Notes under the pieces: generated by a model
Databases searched by the model: none
What the model was told of the DNA's origin: nothing
The model's input: the letters and a program-made list of their open reading frames with translations, nothing else
Translations under genes and position numbers: made by a program
NCBI RefSeq assembly: GCF_041240605.1
Contig: NZ_CP162487.1
Coordinates: 4,843,001 to 4,907,000 of the forward strand
Direction of reading: 5' to 3'
DNA: 64,000 nucleotides
Origin: Xanthomonas sp. DAR 80977
Lineage (GTDB): Bacteria; Pseudomonadota; Gammaproteobacteria; Xanthomonadales; Xanthomonadaceae
Shown here: in pieces, positions 28,737 to 36,294 of the stretch
Numbering within the stretch: the first letter of the stretch is position 1
Layout: each line of letters opens with the position of its first letter

Positions 28737-29348
28737 TTAATCGTTATTAATACGGGCCGCCCACGGCCCGCCACGCTTGCGCGGGCGCTTGCGCGGCCGC
28801 TCGTGGCCGGCGTTGTTGCCGGGCATCCACGCTTCCTGCGCCAGGGTCGGCATGGCACGGATCCCCGGCCCGGCGATGCTCTGCGCCAACGGCGCCAGGT
28901 GGCGCAGCGCGCGCGCGTAGACGCCGCGCTTGAACAGCACCACGTGCTCCACCGGATACCAGAAGTCGACCCAGCGCCAATGGTCGAATTCCGGGGTCTC
29001 GGTCAGCTCCAGGTTCAACTGGCTCTCGTCGCACTGCATGCGCAGCAGGAACCAGACCTGCTTCTGGCCGATGCACACCTGGCGTTCGTTGCGGCGGATG
29101 GCGCGGCTGGGCAGCCGATAGCGCAGCCAGCCAGGCGTCGCCCCGAGCACTTCGACGTGCTCGGGCAACAGCCCGGTCTCTTCACGCAACTCGCGGTACA
29201 TGGCCTCGACCGGGGTCTCGTCGGTATTCATGCCGCCTTGCGGGAACTGCCAGCCATCCCGGCGCACACGACGTGCCCAGAACACCTGACCATCCGGCCG
29301 CATCAGCACGATGCCCACGTTCGGTCGATAGCCGTCCGGATCGATCAC
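28737..29348 (-). CDS. rppH: RNA 5-prime pyrophosphohydrolase
   Basis: The 203-residue Nudix enzyme removes pyrophosphate from the 5-prime end of mRNA, triggering RNase E decay. The N-terminus MIDPDGYRPNVGIVLMR and the Nudix box GGMNTDETPVEAMYRELREE are typical, followed by GWLRYRLP and the QKQVWFLL block. A strong CAGGAG site eight to nine bases ahead decides the GTG at 29348 over the upstream ATG at 29390. The C-terminal tail is basic (KRPRKRGG), common in Xanthomonas RppH. It ends close to the bfd promoter. Confidence 0.96.
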   Translation of the reverse strand: MIDPDGYRPNVGIVLMRPDGQVFWARRVRRDGWQFPQGGMNTDETPVEAMYRELREETGLLPEHVEVLGATPGWLRYRLPSRAIRRNERQVCIGQKQVWFLLRMQCDESQLNLELTETPEFDHWRWVDFWYPVEHVVLFKRGVYARALRHLAPLAQSIAGPGIRAMPTLAQEAWMPGNNAGHERPRKRPRKRGGPWAARINND

Positions 29349-29425
29349 GATGCGGACTCCTGAAAAATCTACTGGCTCCGACTCTGCCATGGCTGCGCCC
29401 GGCCCACAAGCGCGGCAAAAACCCG

Positions 29426-29454
29426 TTGACAGCTGCCTGATTTGCTATAAGAAT
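29426..29454 (+). promoter_or_regulatory. Probable promoter of the tRNA-Met/tRNA-Gln transcript
   Basis: TTGACA at 29426-29431 is followed by TATAAGAAT at 29446-29454. Read as AAGAAT the spacing is 17 bases; read as TATAAG it is only 14. It ends 14 bases ahead of the tRNA-Met gene and is the only AT-rich stretch there. Confidence 0.5.
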
Positions 29455-29468
29455 TGGCGGTTCACCAA

Positions 29469-29545
29469 GGCTATGTAGCTCAGCCGGTTAGAGCACAGCA
29501 CTCATAATGCTGGGGTCGGTGGTTCGAGTCCACCCATAGCCACCA
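29469..29545 (+). tRNA. tRNA-Met (CAT), elongator type
   Basis: The 77-base gene folds as a standard cloverleaf: acceptor GGCTATG pairs with CATAGCC, the anticodon loop is CTCATAA, the T arm has GGTTCGAGTCC, and CCA is encoded. The first base pair is G-C, so it is not the initiator type. A tRNA-Ile2 with modified CAT cannot be fully excluded, but the body closely matches E. coli elongator tRNA-Met. Confidence 0.93.
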
Positions 29546-29590
29546 TTGGTGTCCACGCCGAAGGCGTGCGATAATTGCGATCTGCGACAT

Positions 29591-29665
29591 TGCCCCGTCG
29601 CCAAGCGGTAAGGCACCTGACTCTGACTCAGGCATTCGGTGGTTCGAATCCATCCGGGGCAGCCA
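29591..29665 (+). tRNA. tRNA-Gln (CTG)
   Basis: The 75-base gene has acceptor TGCCCCG pairing with CGGGGCA, anticodon loop CTCTGAC (anticodon CTG, reading CAG), T arm GGTTCGAATCC and an encoded CCA. It starts 46 bases after tRNA-Met and is directly followed by a terminator, so both tRNAs come from one transcript. Confidence 0.95.
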
Positions 29666-29711
29666 AACAAAAAAGAAAGGCCGATCTTTGATCGGCCTTT
29701 CTTTTTTGTTT
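29665..29711. terminator. Bidirectional rho-independent terminator after tRNA-Gln
   Basis: A perfect inverted repeat with 22-base arms and a three-base TTT loop, A-rich on the left flank and T-rich on the right. The core is GGCCGATC/GATCGGCC. It begins at the last base of the tRNA CCA end. Confidence 0.95.
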
Positions 29712-30114
29712 GGCGCGGGGTTTGCGCAGGCGCTACGCGCCTGCGCCCCGCACCTTGCTGCGCAAGATGCGGGCCCCAGCCCTTCCGCCCCACATCCCCG
29801 CGCCTGTCGGCGCGCCCCCTTGGACTCCAAGGGGGCTTTTCACCAGACACTTTGATGCAGGCTGGAGGTAAAGCCTTGACCTGCGGGCAGGCCGCGCTCG
29901 ACGGCCAACGCTACTGAATGACGCATTGCCCTGGGCACAGCGATCGAACGCGCGCGATCAGCAGCAGCCACCATTGCTTGGCTCCGCCATTTCGATGACC
30001 TGCCGGTCACCGTGGCACAGACCCAAACTCCGAAACGACAAAAGCCCGGCCGGAGCCGGGCTTTTGCGTGTTTCCCAGGGGAATCCCGAAGGATTCCACG
30101 CCAGGCGCGGTGGA
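29712..30114. other. 403-base gap with serial hairpins, no gene
   Basis: No ORF here has protein-like character. On the plus strand three hairpins follow one another (29715-29751 with 10-bp core GCGCAGGCGC, an alternative at 29747-29773, and 29799-29814 with CGCGCC/GGCGCG), then a terminator-like stem at 29815-29835 followed by CTTTT. The rest (29841-30038) shows nothing obvious. The right end holds the rpsI terminator at 30039-30066. Confidence 0.6.
30039..30066. terminator. Terminator of the rplM-rpsI transcript
   Basis: Inverted repeat CAAAAGCCCGGC / GCCGGGCTTTTG with a four-base loop CGGA, 48 bases beyond the rpsI stop. The A and T ends make it work in either direction. Confidence 0.85.
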
Positions 30115-30507
30115 TCAGCGCTTGGAGAACTGGGTCGCGCGGCGGGCCTTGTGCAGACCGACCTTCTTGCGCTCGACTTCGCGGGCGTCGCGGGTCATGA
30201 AGCCGGCCTTGCGCAGCTCGGACTTCAGGGTTTCGTCGTACTCGACCAGCGCGCGGGCGATGCCCAGACGGATCGCACCGGCCTGGCCGGTGGTGCCGCC
30301 GCCGGCGGCGGTGACGAAGATGTCGAAGCTCTCGGTGTTCTTGGTCAGCTCCAGCGGCTGGCGCACGATCATGCGCGCGGTCTCACGGCCGAAGAACTCG
30401 TCCAGCGGACGGTTGTTGACGGTGATGTTGCCGGTACCCTTGCGCAGGAACACGCGGGCGGTGGAGGACTTGCGGCGGCCGGTGCCGTAGTTTTGCGTGA
30501 TCGCCAT
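30115..30507 (-). CDS. rpsI: 30S ribosomal protein S9 (uS9)
   Basis: The 130-residue protein is full length, with YGTGRRKSSTARVFLRKGTG at the start and the basic C-terminal tail ending in QFSKR, which reaches the P-site tRNA. It follows rplM with a two-base gap, the universal bacterial order. Confidence 0.99.
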   Translation of the reverse strand: MAITQNYGTGRRKSSTARVFLRKGTGNITVNNRPLDEFFGRETARMIVRQPLELTKNTESFDIFVTAAGGGTTGQAGAIRLGIARALVEYDETLKSELRKAGFMTRDAREVERKKVGLHKARRATQFSKR

Positions 30508-30509
30508 GA

Positions 30510-30938
30510 TTAGATATCCAGAACTTGCGGCTGCTGGGCGGTATGCGGATGCTCGGAGCCCTTGTAGACCTTGAGCTTGCGGTACATGGCGCGACCCAGC
30601 GGACCCTTCGGCAGCATGCCCTTGACCGCGATCTCGATGACGCGCTCGGGGTGACGCTCCAGCGCCTGCGCCAAGGTCTCGGTCTTCAGGTTGCCGATGT
30701 AGCCGGTGAAGCGGTGGTACTTCTTGTCGTTGAGCTTGTTGCCGGTGACCGTGATCTTCTCGGCGTTGATCACCACCAGGTAATCGCCGGTATCGACGTG
30801 CGGGGTATAGACCGGCTTGTGCTTGCCGCGCAGACGGCGGGCCAATTCGGTGGAAAGCCGGCCCAGCGTTTTGCCGGCGGCGTCGACGAGATACCAGTCG
30901 CGCTGGACGGTCTCGGACTTAGCGGTGAAGGTGCTCAT
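30510..30938 (-). CDS. rplM: 50S ribosomal protein L13 (uL13)
   Basis: The 142-residue protein has the L13 core DWYLVDAAGKTLGRLST and GMLPKGPLGRAMYRKLKVY. It is the first gene of the rplM-rpsI pair. The start ATG at 30938 is the one that gives the conserved N-terminus; the frame is open far upstream but the extension is not protein-like. The 213-base region to the divergent coq7 must hold promoters for both; no clear hexamer pair was identified. Confidence 0.99.
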   Translation of the reverse strand: MSTFTAKSETVQRDWYLVDAAGKTLGRLSTELARRLRGKHKPVYTPHVDTGDYLVVINAEKITVTGNKLNDKKYHRFTGYIGNLKTETLAQALERHPERVIEIAVKGMLPKGPLGRAMYRKLKVYKGSEHPHTAQQPQVLDI

Positions 30939-31151
30939 TGGAAGACTCGGTTGGTCGGGCGGATTCCGGCAGCACGCTGCCTGAACTTTGCCACGCGTTG
31001 TGAATTGCAAAAACGCAAGAGGCGAAATTCTACGCGGCCGCGGCGCCGCATGCAAGCCCACCCGGTCCGTGCCGCCACGGCCGGCCGGCGCGCTTGGCAT
31101 TGTGGCGACCCGAGGGGAAAATCGAATGCCCCCACCGACCCCGGCCCCTCG

Positions 31152-31796
31152 ATGACGGCTCCCCGCCTGCAGTCCCCGCTCGACCGCGCCCTGGTCGAAG
31201 CCCAGCGCGCCCTGGAGACGGTGTTCGGCAATCCGCCGGCGCAGCGCCCCTACCCGGCCGCGGCGACCGCCGACGTGGTGCTGGCGCCGGACGAACGCCG
31301 GCACGCCGCCGGGCTGATGCGCATCAATCACGTCGGCGAGGTCTGCGCGCAGGGCCTGTATTTCGGCCAGGCCGCGGTCGCGCGCGATCCGGCCACCCGC
31401 GCGCACCTGCTGGAGGCGGCGCAGGAAGAAACCGACCATCTGGCCTGGTGCGCGGCGCGGCTGCGCGAGTTGGACAGCCGCCCGAGCCTGTTCAATCCGG
31501 TCTGGTACGCCGGCAGCTATGCCATCGGCACCCTGGCCGGACTGCGCGGCGACGGCTGGAACCTGGGCTTCGTGGTGGAGACCGAGCGCCAGGTCGAGGC
31601 GCACCTGGACGAGCACCTGCAGACGCTGCCGCCGGCCGACCTGCGCAGCCGCGACGTCCTGAAGGTGATGAAGGCCGACGAGGCGCGCCATGCCGAGCAC
31701 GCCGAACAGGCCGGCGCGCGGCGCCTGCCGGCGCCGATCCCGAGCCTGATGGCGGCGGCCTCGCGGCTGATGAAGGCGGTCGCCTACCGGCTGTGA
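31152..31796 (+). CDS. coq7: Demethoxyubiquinone hydroxylase (Coq7 family)
   Basis: The 214-residue di-iron enzyme hydroxylates demethoxyubiquinone, a late step of ubiquinone synthesis. The carboxylate-bridged di-iron ligands sit in RINHVGEVCAQGLYFGQ, EAAQEETDHLAWC, and ADEARHAEHAEQAG. An N-terminal extension of about 40 residues precedes the catalytic core. The gene is divergent from rplM. Confidence 0.95.
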   Translation: MTAPRLQSPLDRALVEAQRALETVFGNPPAQRPYPAAATADVVLAPDERRHAAGLMRINHVGEVCAQGLYFGQAAVARDPATRAHLLEAAQEETDHLAWCAARLRELDSRPSLFNPVWYAGSYAIGTLAGLRGDGWNLGFVVETERQVEAHLDEHLQTLPPADLRSRDVLKVMKADEARHAEHAEQAGARRLPAPIPSLMAAASRLMKAVAYRL

Positions 31797-31959
31797 GCGC
31801 GCCGCTTGCGCCGGCGCCGCGCGGCACCGCGCTGGCGTCGGGGTGGCATTCGGGTTAAAGTGAACAAATGCTGACTGATTCCACGTCGGCCCTCCTGTTC
31901 CAGCGACCGGCGGCTCCAACCCGGTACCGCCTGCATCCGATCCACCACGGCGCCCGGCC

Positions 31960-32499
31960 ATGCCGCTTGCGCCCGCTTGCCCGACCGATATGCCTGCACG
32001 CGCCACCCAGCTTCCCTCGCCACTGACCCGCTGGCTCTCGCGCCTGCTGTTCGCCGGGCTGTTCGCGCTCGGCGGCGGCGCGCTGCTGTACCACCTGCTC
32101 GGCGACTACCGCCATGCCAGCGCGATCCTGCGCGACCATTCGGTGGCGACGGTGCCGGTGATCGCCGACGGCGCCTTCGGCGTGCATGCCGAGCCGCTGG
32201 TGCACTACCGCTTCCACTATGTGTTCGAGAGCAAGGGCCGGCTGCACCGCGGCGCCTTCGAGGCCAGCGGCGCCGAGGCCGGGGCGTTGCTGCTGGATGG
32301 CGCGACCGTGGAGATCGCCTACGCCAACGCCGATCCGTCGCGCTTCGGCCGCCTCGACCAGCTGCAGCACGCCGGCAACCTCGGCGGCGTGCTGACCCGC
32401 CTGGCGATCGCGCTGTCGATCGCCGCGCTGCTGGCCGCGGCCGCGCACCAGGTGCTGATCGGGCGCGTGCTGCGCCCGCGCCGCGCCGCCGCGGTCTGA
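31960..32499 (+). CDS. DUF3592-like membrane protein
   Basis: The 179-residue product has a membrane segment near residues 28-48, an extracytoplasmic beta-rich domain with VHYRFHYVFESKGRLHRGAF and DGATVEIAYANADPSRF, and a second membrane helix at about 145-165. This order matches DUF3592 proteins, which have no known function. ATG 31960 is used; an in-frame ATG at 31990 (MPARATQL) would shorten it by ten residues and is equally plausible. No neighbours point to its role. Confidence 0.72.
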   Translation: MPLAPACPTDMPARATQLPSPLTRWLSRLLFAGLFALGGGALLYHLLGDYRHASAILRDHSVATVPVIADGAFGVHAEPLVHYRFHYVFESKGRLHRGAFEASGAEAGALLLDGATVEIAYANADPSRFGRLDQLQHAGNLGGVLTRLAIALSIAALLAAAAHQVLIGRVLRPRRAAAV

Positions 32500-32679
32500 G
32501 CGTACGGGCAAGAGCGCCGGCCTGTCGCCCGCGCCGGATGCGGTGACGACGGCGCACCAGGCGAACCGCTACATGGATTCGCCCGATCCTCTTATCTATT
32601 GATGCGCACCGCCGCGCAGCCTGGCAGCGCCCTCGCCGACGGCATTCGACGCCCTTTCACGCTCCGGACCCGGCAGCGC

Positions 32680-32997
32680 TCAGGACTGGACCAGCTTCAG
32701 CCCGATCACGCCGGCCACGATCAGGCCGATGCAGGCCAGCCGCGCCGGCGAGGCGCTGTCGCCGAACAGCGCGATGCCCAGTGCGGCGGTGCCCAGCGCA
32801 CCGATCCCGGTCCAGATCGCATAGGCCGTTCCCAGCGGGATGTGCTTCAGGGCCTGGGTCAGCAGCCACAGGCTGATGCCGGCGCCGGCCAGGGTGCCCA
32901 GGGTCGGCCACAGCCGGGTGAAGCCTTCGCTGTACTTGAGGCCGAGCGCGAAGCCGATTTCGAACAGGCCGGCGAGCAGCAGGTAGATCCATGGCAT
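32680..32997 (-). CDS. sugE: Guanidinium exporter (SMR family)
   Basis: The 105-residue protein has four membrane helices and matches SugE/Gdx closely: MPWIYLLLAGLFEIG with the proton- and substrate-binding E13, GLKYSEGFTRL, and PLGTAYAIWTGIGA. SMR proteins of this subtype export guanidinium in exchange for protons. A GGAG ribosome binding site lies seven bases ahead of the ATG and is embedded in an ACGG-loop hairpin. The leader (33000-33104) carries the hairpins of a guanidine-II riboswitch, which supports the Gdx assignment and induction by guanidine. Confidence 0.95.
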   Translation of the reverse strand: MPWIYLLLAGLFEIGFALGLKYSEGFTRLWPTLGTLAGAGISLWLLTQALKHIPLGTAYAIWTGIGALGTAALGIALFGDSASPARLACIGLIVAGVIGLKLVQS

Positions 32998-32999
32998 TG

Positions 33000-33104
33000 T
33001 CTGTCTCCGTAGACAAATAAAAACAAAAACGGCCCGATGTCTGCACATCGGGCCGCCGTCGGCAGGGGTCGCAGCGCAAACGCCGCGGGGCGGGCCGTCC
33101 CGCC
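33000..33104 (-). promoter_or_regulatory. Probable guanidine-II (mini-ykkC) riboswitch with embedded terminator
   Basis: Reading the minus strand, three hairpins have the ACGG loop that binds guanidine: GGCGGG-ACGG-CCCGCC (33089-33104), GCCG-ACGG-CGGC (33052-33063), and TTTGTCT-ACGG-AGACAGA (33000-33017, holding the sugE ribosome binding site). The first two have a 25-base linker, within the range of the known motif. A terminator stem of 11 bp (33030-33055) followed by a T-rich run shares its first four bases with the second hairpin, so ligand binding could weaken it. Consensus (ACGR loops in tandem, upstream of SMR genes) is established; the mechanism is inferred. Confidence 0.75.
33015..33055 (-). 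terminator. Rho-independent terminator between speD and sugE
   Basis: On the minus strand CGGCCCGATGT and ACATCGGGCCG form an 11-bp stem with a four-base loop, followed by TTTTTGTTTTTATTT. It lies after the speD stop and before sugE, so it can end speD transcripts and can also serve as the off-state of the sugE leader. Confidence 0.88.
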
Positions 33105-33116
33105 GAATGTGACGTG

Positions 33117-33911
33117 CTACTCGGCCAGATTGCGACCGTGGAACAGCTCCTCGATCTCGCGCTTGAGCAGCGCCTCGATGCGCATGCGCTCCTTGAACGA
33201 CAGGTTCTTGGCCTTTTCCTCGAACAGGTACTGGTCCAGGTCGAAGTCCTTCAGGTGCATCTTGGTGTGGAAGATGTTCTCCTGGTAGACGTTGACGTCG
33301 AACATCTCGTAGCGGGCCTTGATGTTCTTGGCCAGGAAGTTCTGGATCGAATTGATCTTGTGGTCGATGTAGTGCTTCTTGCCCTTCACGTCGCGGGTGA
33401 AGCCGCGGATGCGGTAATCCATGATCACGATGTCCGATTCCAGCCGCTCGATCAGGTAGTTGAGCGCTTTCAGCGGCGAGATCACCCCGCAGGTGGCGAC
33501 GTCGATGTCCGCGCGGAAGGTCGCGATGCCGTGCTGCGGATGGGTTTCCGGGTAGGTATGGACGGTGATGTGGCTCTTGTCCATGTGCGCGACCACCGCG
33601 TCGGAGATGATCTCCTTGCCGGCCGCCTTCTTGTCGATCACCGGCTCTTCGGAGATCAGGATGGTCACCGAGGCGCCCTGCGGATCGTAGTCCTGGCGCG
33701 CGATGTTGAGGATGTTGGCGCCGATGATCTCGGCCACATCGGTGAGGATCTCGGTCAGGCGGTCGGCGTCGTACTGCTCGTCGATGTACTCGATGTAGCG
33801 CTGGCGCTCCTCTTCGGAAACCGCGTAGCAGACGTCGTAGATGTTGAAGCTCAACGCCTTGGTGAGGTTGTTGAAACCTTGCAGCCTCAGGCGAGGCAAC
33901 GGCTTGACCAC
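33117..33911 (-). CDS. speD: S-adenosylmethionine decarboxylase proenzyme
   Basis: The 264-residue protein, E. coli type, decarboxylates SAM to supply the aminopropyl donor for spermidine. Self-cleavage at KSHITVHTYPE makes the pyruvoyl group from S113. The start codon is GTG at 33911 (MVKPLPRLRLQGFNNL). No speE gene is next to it here. sugE follows on the same strand after 119 bases that hold the riboswitch and terminator. Confidence 0.98.
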   Translation of the reverse strand: MVKPLPRLRLQGFNNLTKALSFNIYDVCYAVSEEERQRYIEYIDEQYDADRLTEILTDVAEIIGANILNIARQDYDPQGASVTILISEEPVIDKKAAGKEIISDAVVAHMDKSHITVHTYPETHPQHGIATFRADIDVATCGVISPLKALNYLIERLESDIVIMDYRIRGFTRDVKGKKHYIDHKINSIQNFLAKNIKARYEMFDVNVYQENIFHTKMHLKDFDLDQYLFEEKAKNLSFKERMRIEALLKREIEELFHGRNLAE

Positions 33912-34059
33912 GGCGTGAATCCTCTAAAAGATGGATGGGGTAGAAAGGGCAGCAATTATGGGCCAAACGCGCCCGCAGCGAAACGTGGGGTCTGGCGCTC
34001 GTTTGCCGCAGACAACGCGTCCCGTTAAGCTTCGGGACTCACGCAGTAGCGAAGCCGCC

Positions 34060-34749
34060 ATGAGTCCCGGAAACACCTCCACAGCAACACCTGTGCGCAT
34101 CGCTCCAAGTCCTCTGACGTTGGACACCGCCACCATCGACCGCTTCCTGGCGCACAGCCATCGGCGTCGCTATCCGGCGCGGACCGACGTGTTCAGGCCG
34201 GGCGATCCGGCCGGCACCCTGTACTACGTGGTCAGCGGCTCGGTCAGCATCATCGCCGAGGAAGATGACGACCGCGAGCTGGTGCTGGGCTATTTCGGCA
34301 GCGGCGAGTTCGTCGGCGAGATGGGTCTGTTCATCGAATCGGACCAGCGCGAAGTGATCCTGCGCACCCGCACCCCGTGCGAACTGGCCGAGATCAGCTA
34401 CGAACGGCTGCACCAGCTGTTCCTGGGCTCGCTGTCGGCCGACGCGCCGCGGGTGCTGTACGCGATCGGCGTGCAGCTGTCCAAGCGCCTGCTCGACACC
34501 TCGCGCAAGGCCAGCCGCCTGGCGTTCCTGGACGTCACCGACCGCATCGTGCGCACCCTGCACGACCTGGCGCAGGAGCCGGAGGCGATGAGCCATCCGC
34601 AGGGCATGCAGTTGCGCGTGTCGCGGCAGGAGCTGGCGCGGCTGGTCGGCTGCTCGCGCGAGATGGCTGGCCGGGTGCTGAAGAAGCTGCAGGTGGACGG
34701 CATCCTGCATGCCCGCGGCAAGACCGTGGTGCTGTACGGCGCGCGCTGA
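34060..34749 (+). CDS. clp: CRP-family regulator Clp
   Basis: The 229-residue protein is nearly identical along its length to Xanthomonas Clp, the regulator that couples c-di-GMP to virulence and biofilm genes. The cyclic-nucleotide domain (about 20-140) contains FGSGEFVGEMGLF and E98 in REVILRT, at the position equal to E99 known for c-di-GMP response. The helix-turn-helix is VSRQELARLVGCSREMAGRVL. The start ATG at 34060 gives the expected length. It is divergent from speD and is followed by a TSUP transporter. Confidence 0.98.
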   Translation: MSPGNTSTATPVRIAPSPLTLDTATIDRFLAHSHRRRYPARTDVFRPGDPAGTLYYVVSGSVSIIAEEDDDRELVLGYFGSGEFVGEMGLFIESDQREVILRTRTPCELAEISYERLHQLFLGSLSADAPRVLYAIGVQLSKRLLDTSRKASRLAFLDVTDRIVRTLHDLAQEPEAMSHPQGMQLRVSRQELARLVGCSREMAGRVLKKLQVDGILHARGKTVVLYGAR

Positions 34750-34797
34750 GCGCAAGACCGTGACCGCGCGCCGCGCCAGCGGCGGCGGTCCCCCGCG

Positions 34798-35556
34798 ATG
34801 CTGCTGAGCGAGACGTTCTACTGGTTCGTGCTGGTCGGCCTGGCGGCGCAGCTGGTCGATGGCGCACTGGGCATGGCCTTCGGCCTGGTGTCCTCGTCGG
34901 TGCTGCTGAGCATGGGCCTGCCGCCGGCGGCGGTCAGCGCCAGCGTGCACAGCGCCGAAGTCTTCACCACCGGCGCCTCGGGGCTGTCGCATCTGGCGCT
35001 GGGCAACGTCGACAAGCGCCTGTTCCTGCGCCTGGCGCTGCCGGGCATGGCCGGCGGCATCCTCGGTGCCTATGCGCTGACCCAGCTGCCCGGCGAGCTC
35101 ATCCGCCCGTTCGTCTACCTGTACCTGCTCGGCCTGGCGGTGCTGATCCTGCTGCGCGCGGCCGGCCGCGCGCTGCCGCGGCAGCAGGTGCAACGGGTAC
35201 CGCTGCTGGGTTTCGTCGCCGGCCTGCTCGACGCCAGCGGCGGTGGCGGCTGGGGTCCGGTGGCGACCTCGACCCTGCTGGCGCGCGGCGGCCAGGCGCG
35301 CACCACGATCGGCACGGTCAACGCCGCCGAGTTCCTGGTGACGCTGTCGATCTCGCTGACCTTCCTGCTGAGCATGGGCGTGCAGCACCTGGAGATCGTG
35401 CTCGGACTGCTGGTCGGCGGCATGCTGGCCGCGCCGCTAGCGGCGGTGCTGGTCAAGCGGGTGCGCGAACGCTGGATGCTGGTGGCGGTGGGCCTGCTGG
35501 TGCTCGGGATCAGCGCGTACCAGGTCGGCAGCACGCTGTATCGCTGGTGGGCCTAG
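34798..35556 (+). CDS. TSUP/TauE-SafE family anion exporter
   Basis: The 252-residue protein has about eight membrane helices in two repeats, with the TSUP features DGALGMAFGLVSSSVLLSMG and GLLDASGGGGWGPVATSTLL. Members move sulfite, sulfonates or other sulfur-containing anions. No sulfur-metabolism gene is nearby to narrow the substrate. It starts 48 bases after clp on the same strand and may share its transcript. It is convergent with the HAD gene. Confidence 0.9.
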   Translation: MLLSETFYWFVLVGLAAQLVDGALGMAFGLVSSSVLLSMGLPPAAVSASVHSAEVFTTGASGLSHLALGNVDKRLFLRLALPGMAGGILGAYALTQLPGELIRPFVYLYLLGLAVLILLRAAGRALPRQQVQRVPLLGFVAGLLDASGGGGWGPVATSTLLARGGQARTTIGTVNAAEFLVTLSISLTFLLSMGVQHLEIVLGLLVGGMLAAPLAAVLVKRVRERWMLVAVGLLVLGISAYQVGSTLYRWWA

Positions 35557-35571
35557 CCAGGCCCTGCGCAG

Positions 35572-36294
35572 TTACGGCGGCGCGGCGTCGCCGGCGCGGT
35601 CGCGGCAACCCCAGTTCAGGATCGGCGTGCCGGACGGCAGTTCGCGGCGGAAGCGCGCCACCGCCGCCCCCTTGGGATTGACCACCACCGGGACCGCGGC
35701 CGCCTGCAGCAACGGCAGGTCGGCGGTGCTGTCGGAGTAGGCGGTGGCGATCTCGCCATAGCCCAGCTCGCGCAGCATGCGCATCTTCTCCTGGTTGTGG
35801 CAGTGGCGGGTGGCGGTGACCGCGCCCAGCCGCGGGCCGATCAGGCTGCCGACCACCGGCACGTCCTGGTGCGCGACGAAGCCGAGGATGGCGCGTGCCA
35901 GCTCCGGCGGTGCGCCGGTGGCGACCACCACCCGGTCGCCGGCGGCGCGGTGCCGGGCGAACACCTCCAGCGCCTGCGGTAGCAGCCGCTGGCGGATCTG
36001 CGCCTCGTGCCGCACGACGTACTGGTCGATCACCCGGTTGAACTCGCGCGCGCGGTGCAGGCCGAAGCTGGCGATCCACACGTAGCCGGAGATGCCGCTG
36101 CGCCGGGTCGGCAGCATCGCCACCAGCGGCCCCAGCAGCGGCGTGGCCAGCAGCGCGGCGGCCAGGCGCAAGGGATTGCGCCGGATCAGCCAGGCGAACA
36201 GGTGGCTACCCGAGTCGCCGTCGTACAGGGTGTGGTCGAAATCGAACACCACCAGCGGCGCATCGGCGCGCGGGGCGGGATAGGTAGCGGTCAT
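35572..36294 (-). CDS. HAD-IB (SerB-like) phosphatase at end of the trp transcript
   Basis: The 240-residue protein has the HAD motif I VVFDFDHTLYDGDSGS, a hydrophobic cap stretch, motif II ATGAPPELA, and motif IV YSDSTADLPLL. This is the HAD-IB subfamily, which includes SerB-like phosphoserine phosphatase homologues. Its ATG overlaps the trpC stop by four bases (36291-36294), so it is translationally coupled to the trp genes. A role in serine or histidinol-type metabolism is possible; the substrate is not known. Confidence 0.9.
   Translation of the reverse strand: MTATYPAPRADAPLVVFDFDHTLYDGDSGSHLFAWLIRRNPLRLAAALLATPLLGPLVAMLPTRRSGISGYVWIASFGLHRAREFNRVIDQYVVRHEAQIRQRLLPQALEVFARHRAAGDRVVVATGAPPELARAILGFVAHQDVPVVGSLIGPRLGAVTATRHCHNQEKMRMLRELGYGEIATAYSDSTADLPLLQAAAVPVVVNPKGAAVARFRRELPSGTPILNWGCRDRAGDAAPP

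Noticed and set aside
29480..29850. Minus-strand ORFs across the tRNA genes, with stretches such as MDSNHRMPESESG
   Set aside because: These are the well-known spurious translations of tRNA genes on the opposite strand; the DNA is fully explained by tRNA-Met, tRNA-Gln and a terminator.
30990..31060. Possible divergent promoters between rplM and coq7
   Set aside because: TAGAAT and TTGCAA hexamers can be picked out but no pair has both acceptable spacing and match on either strand.
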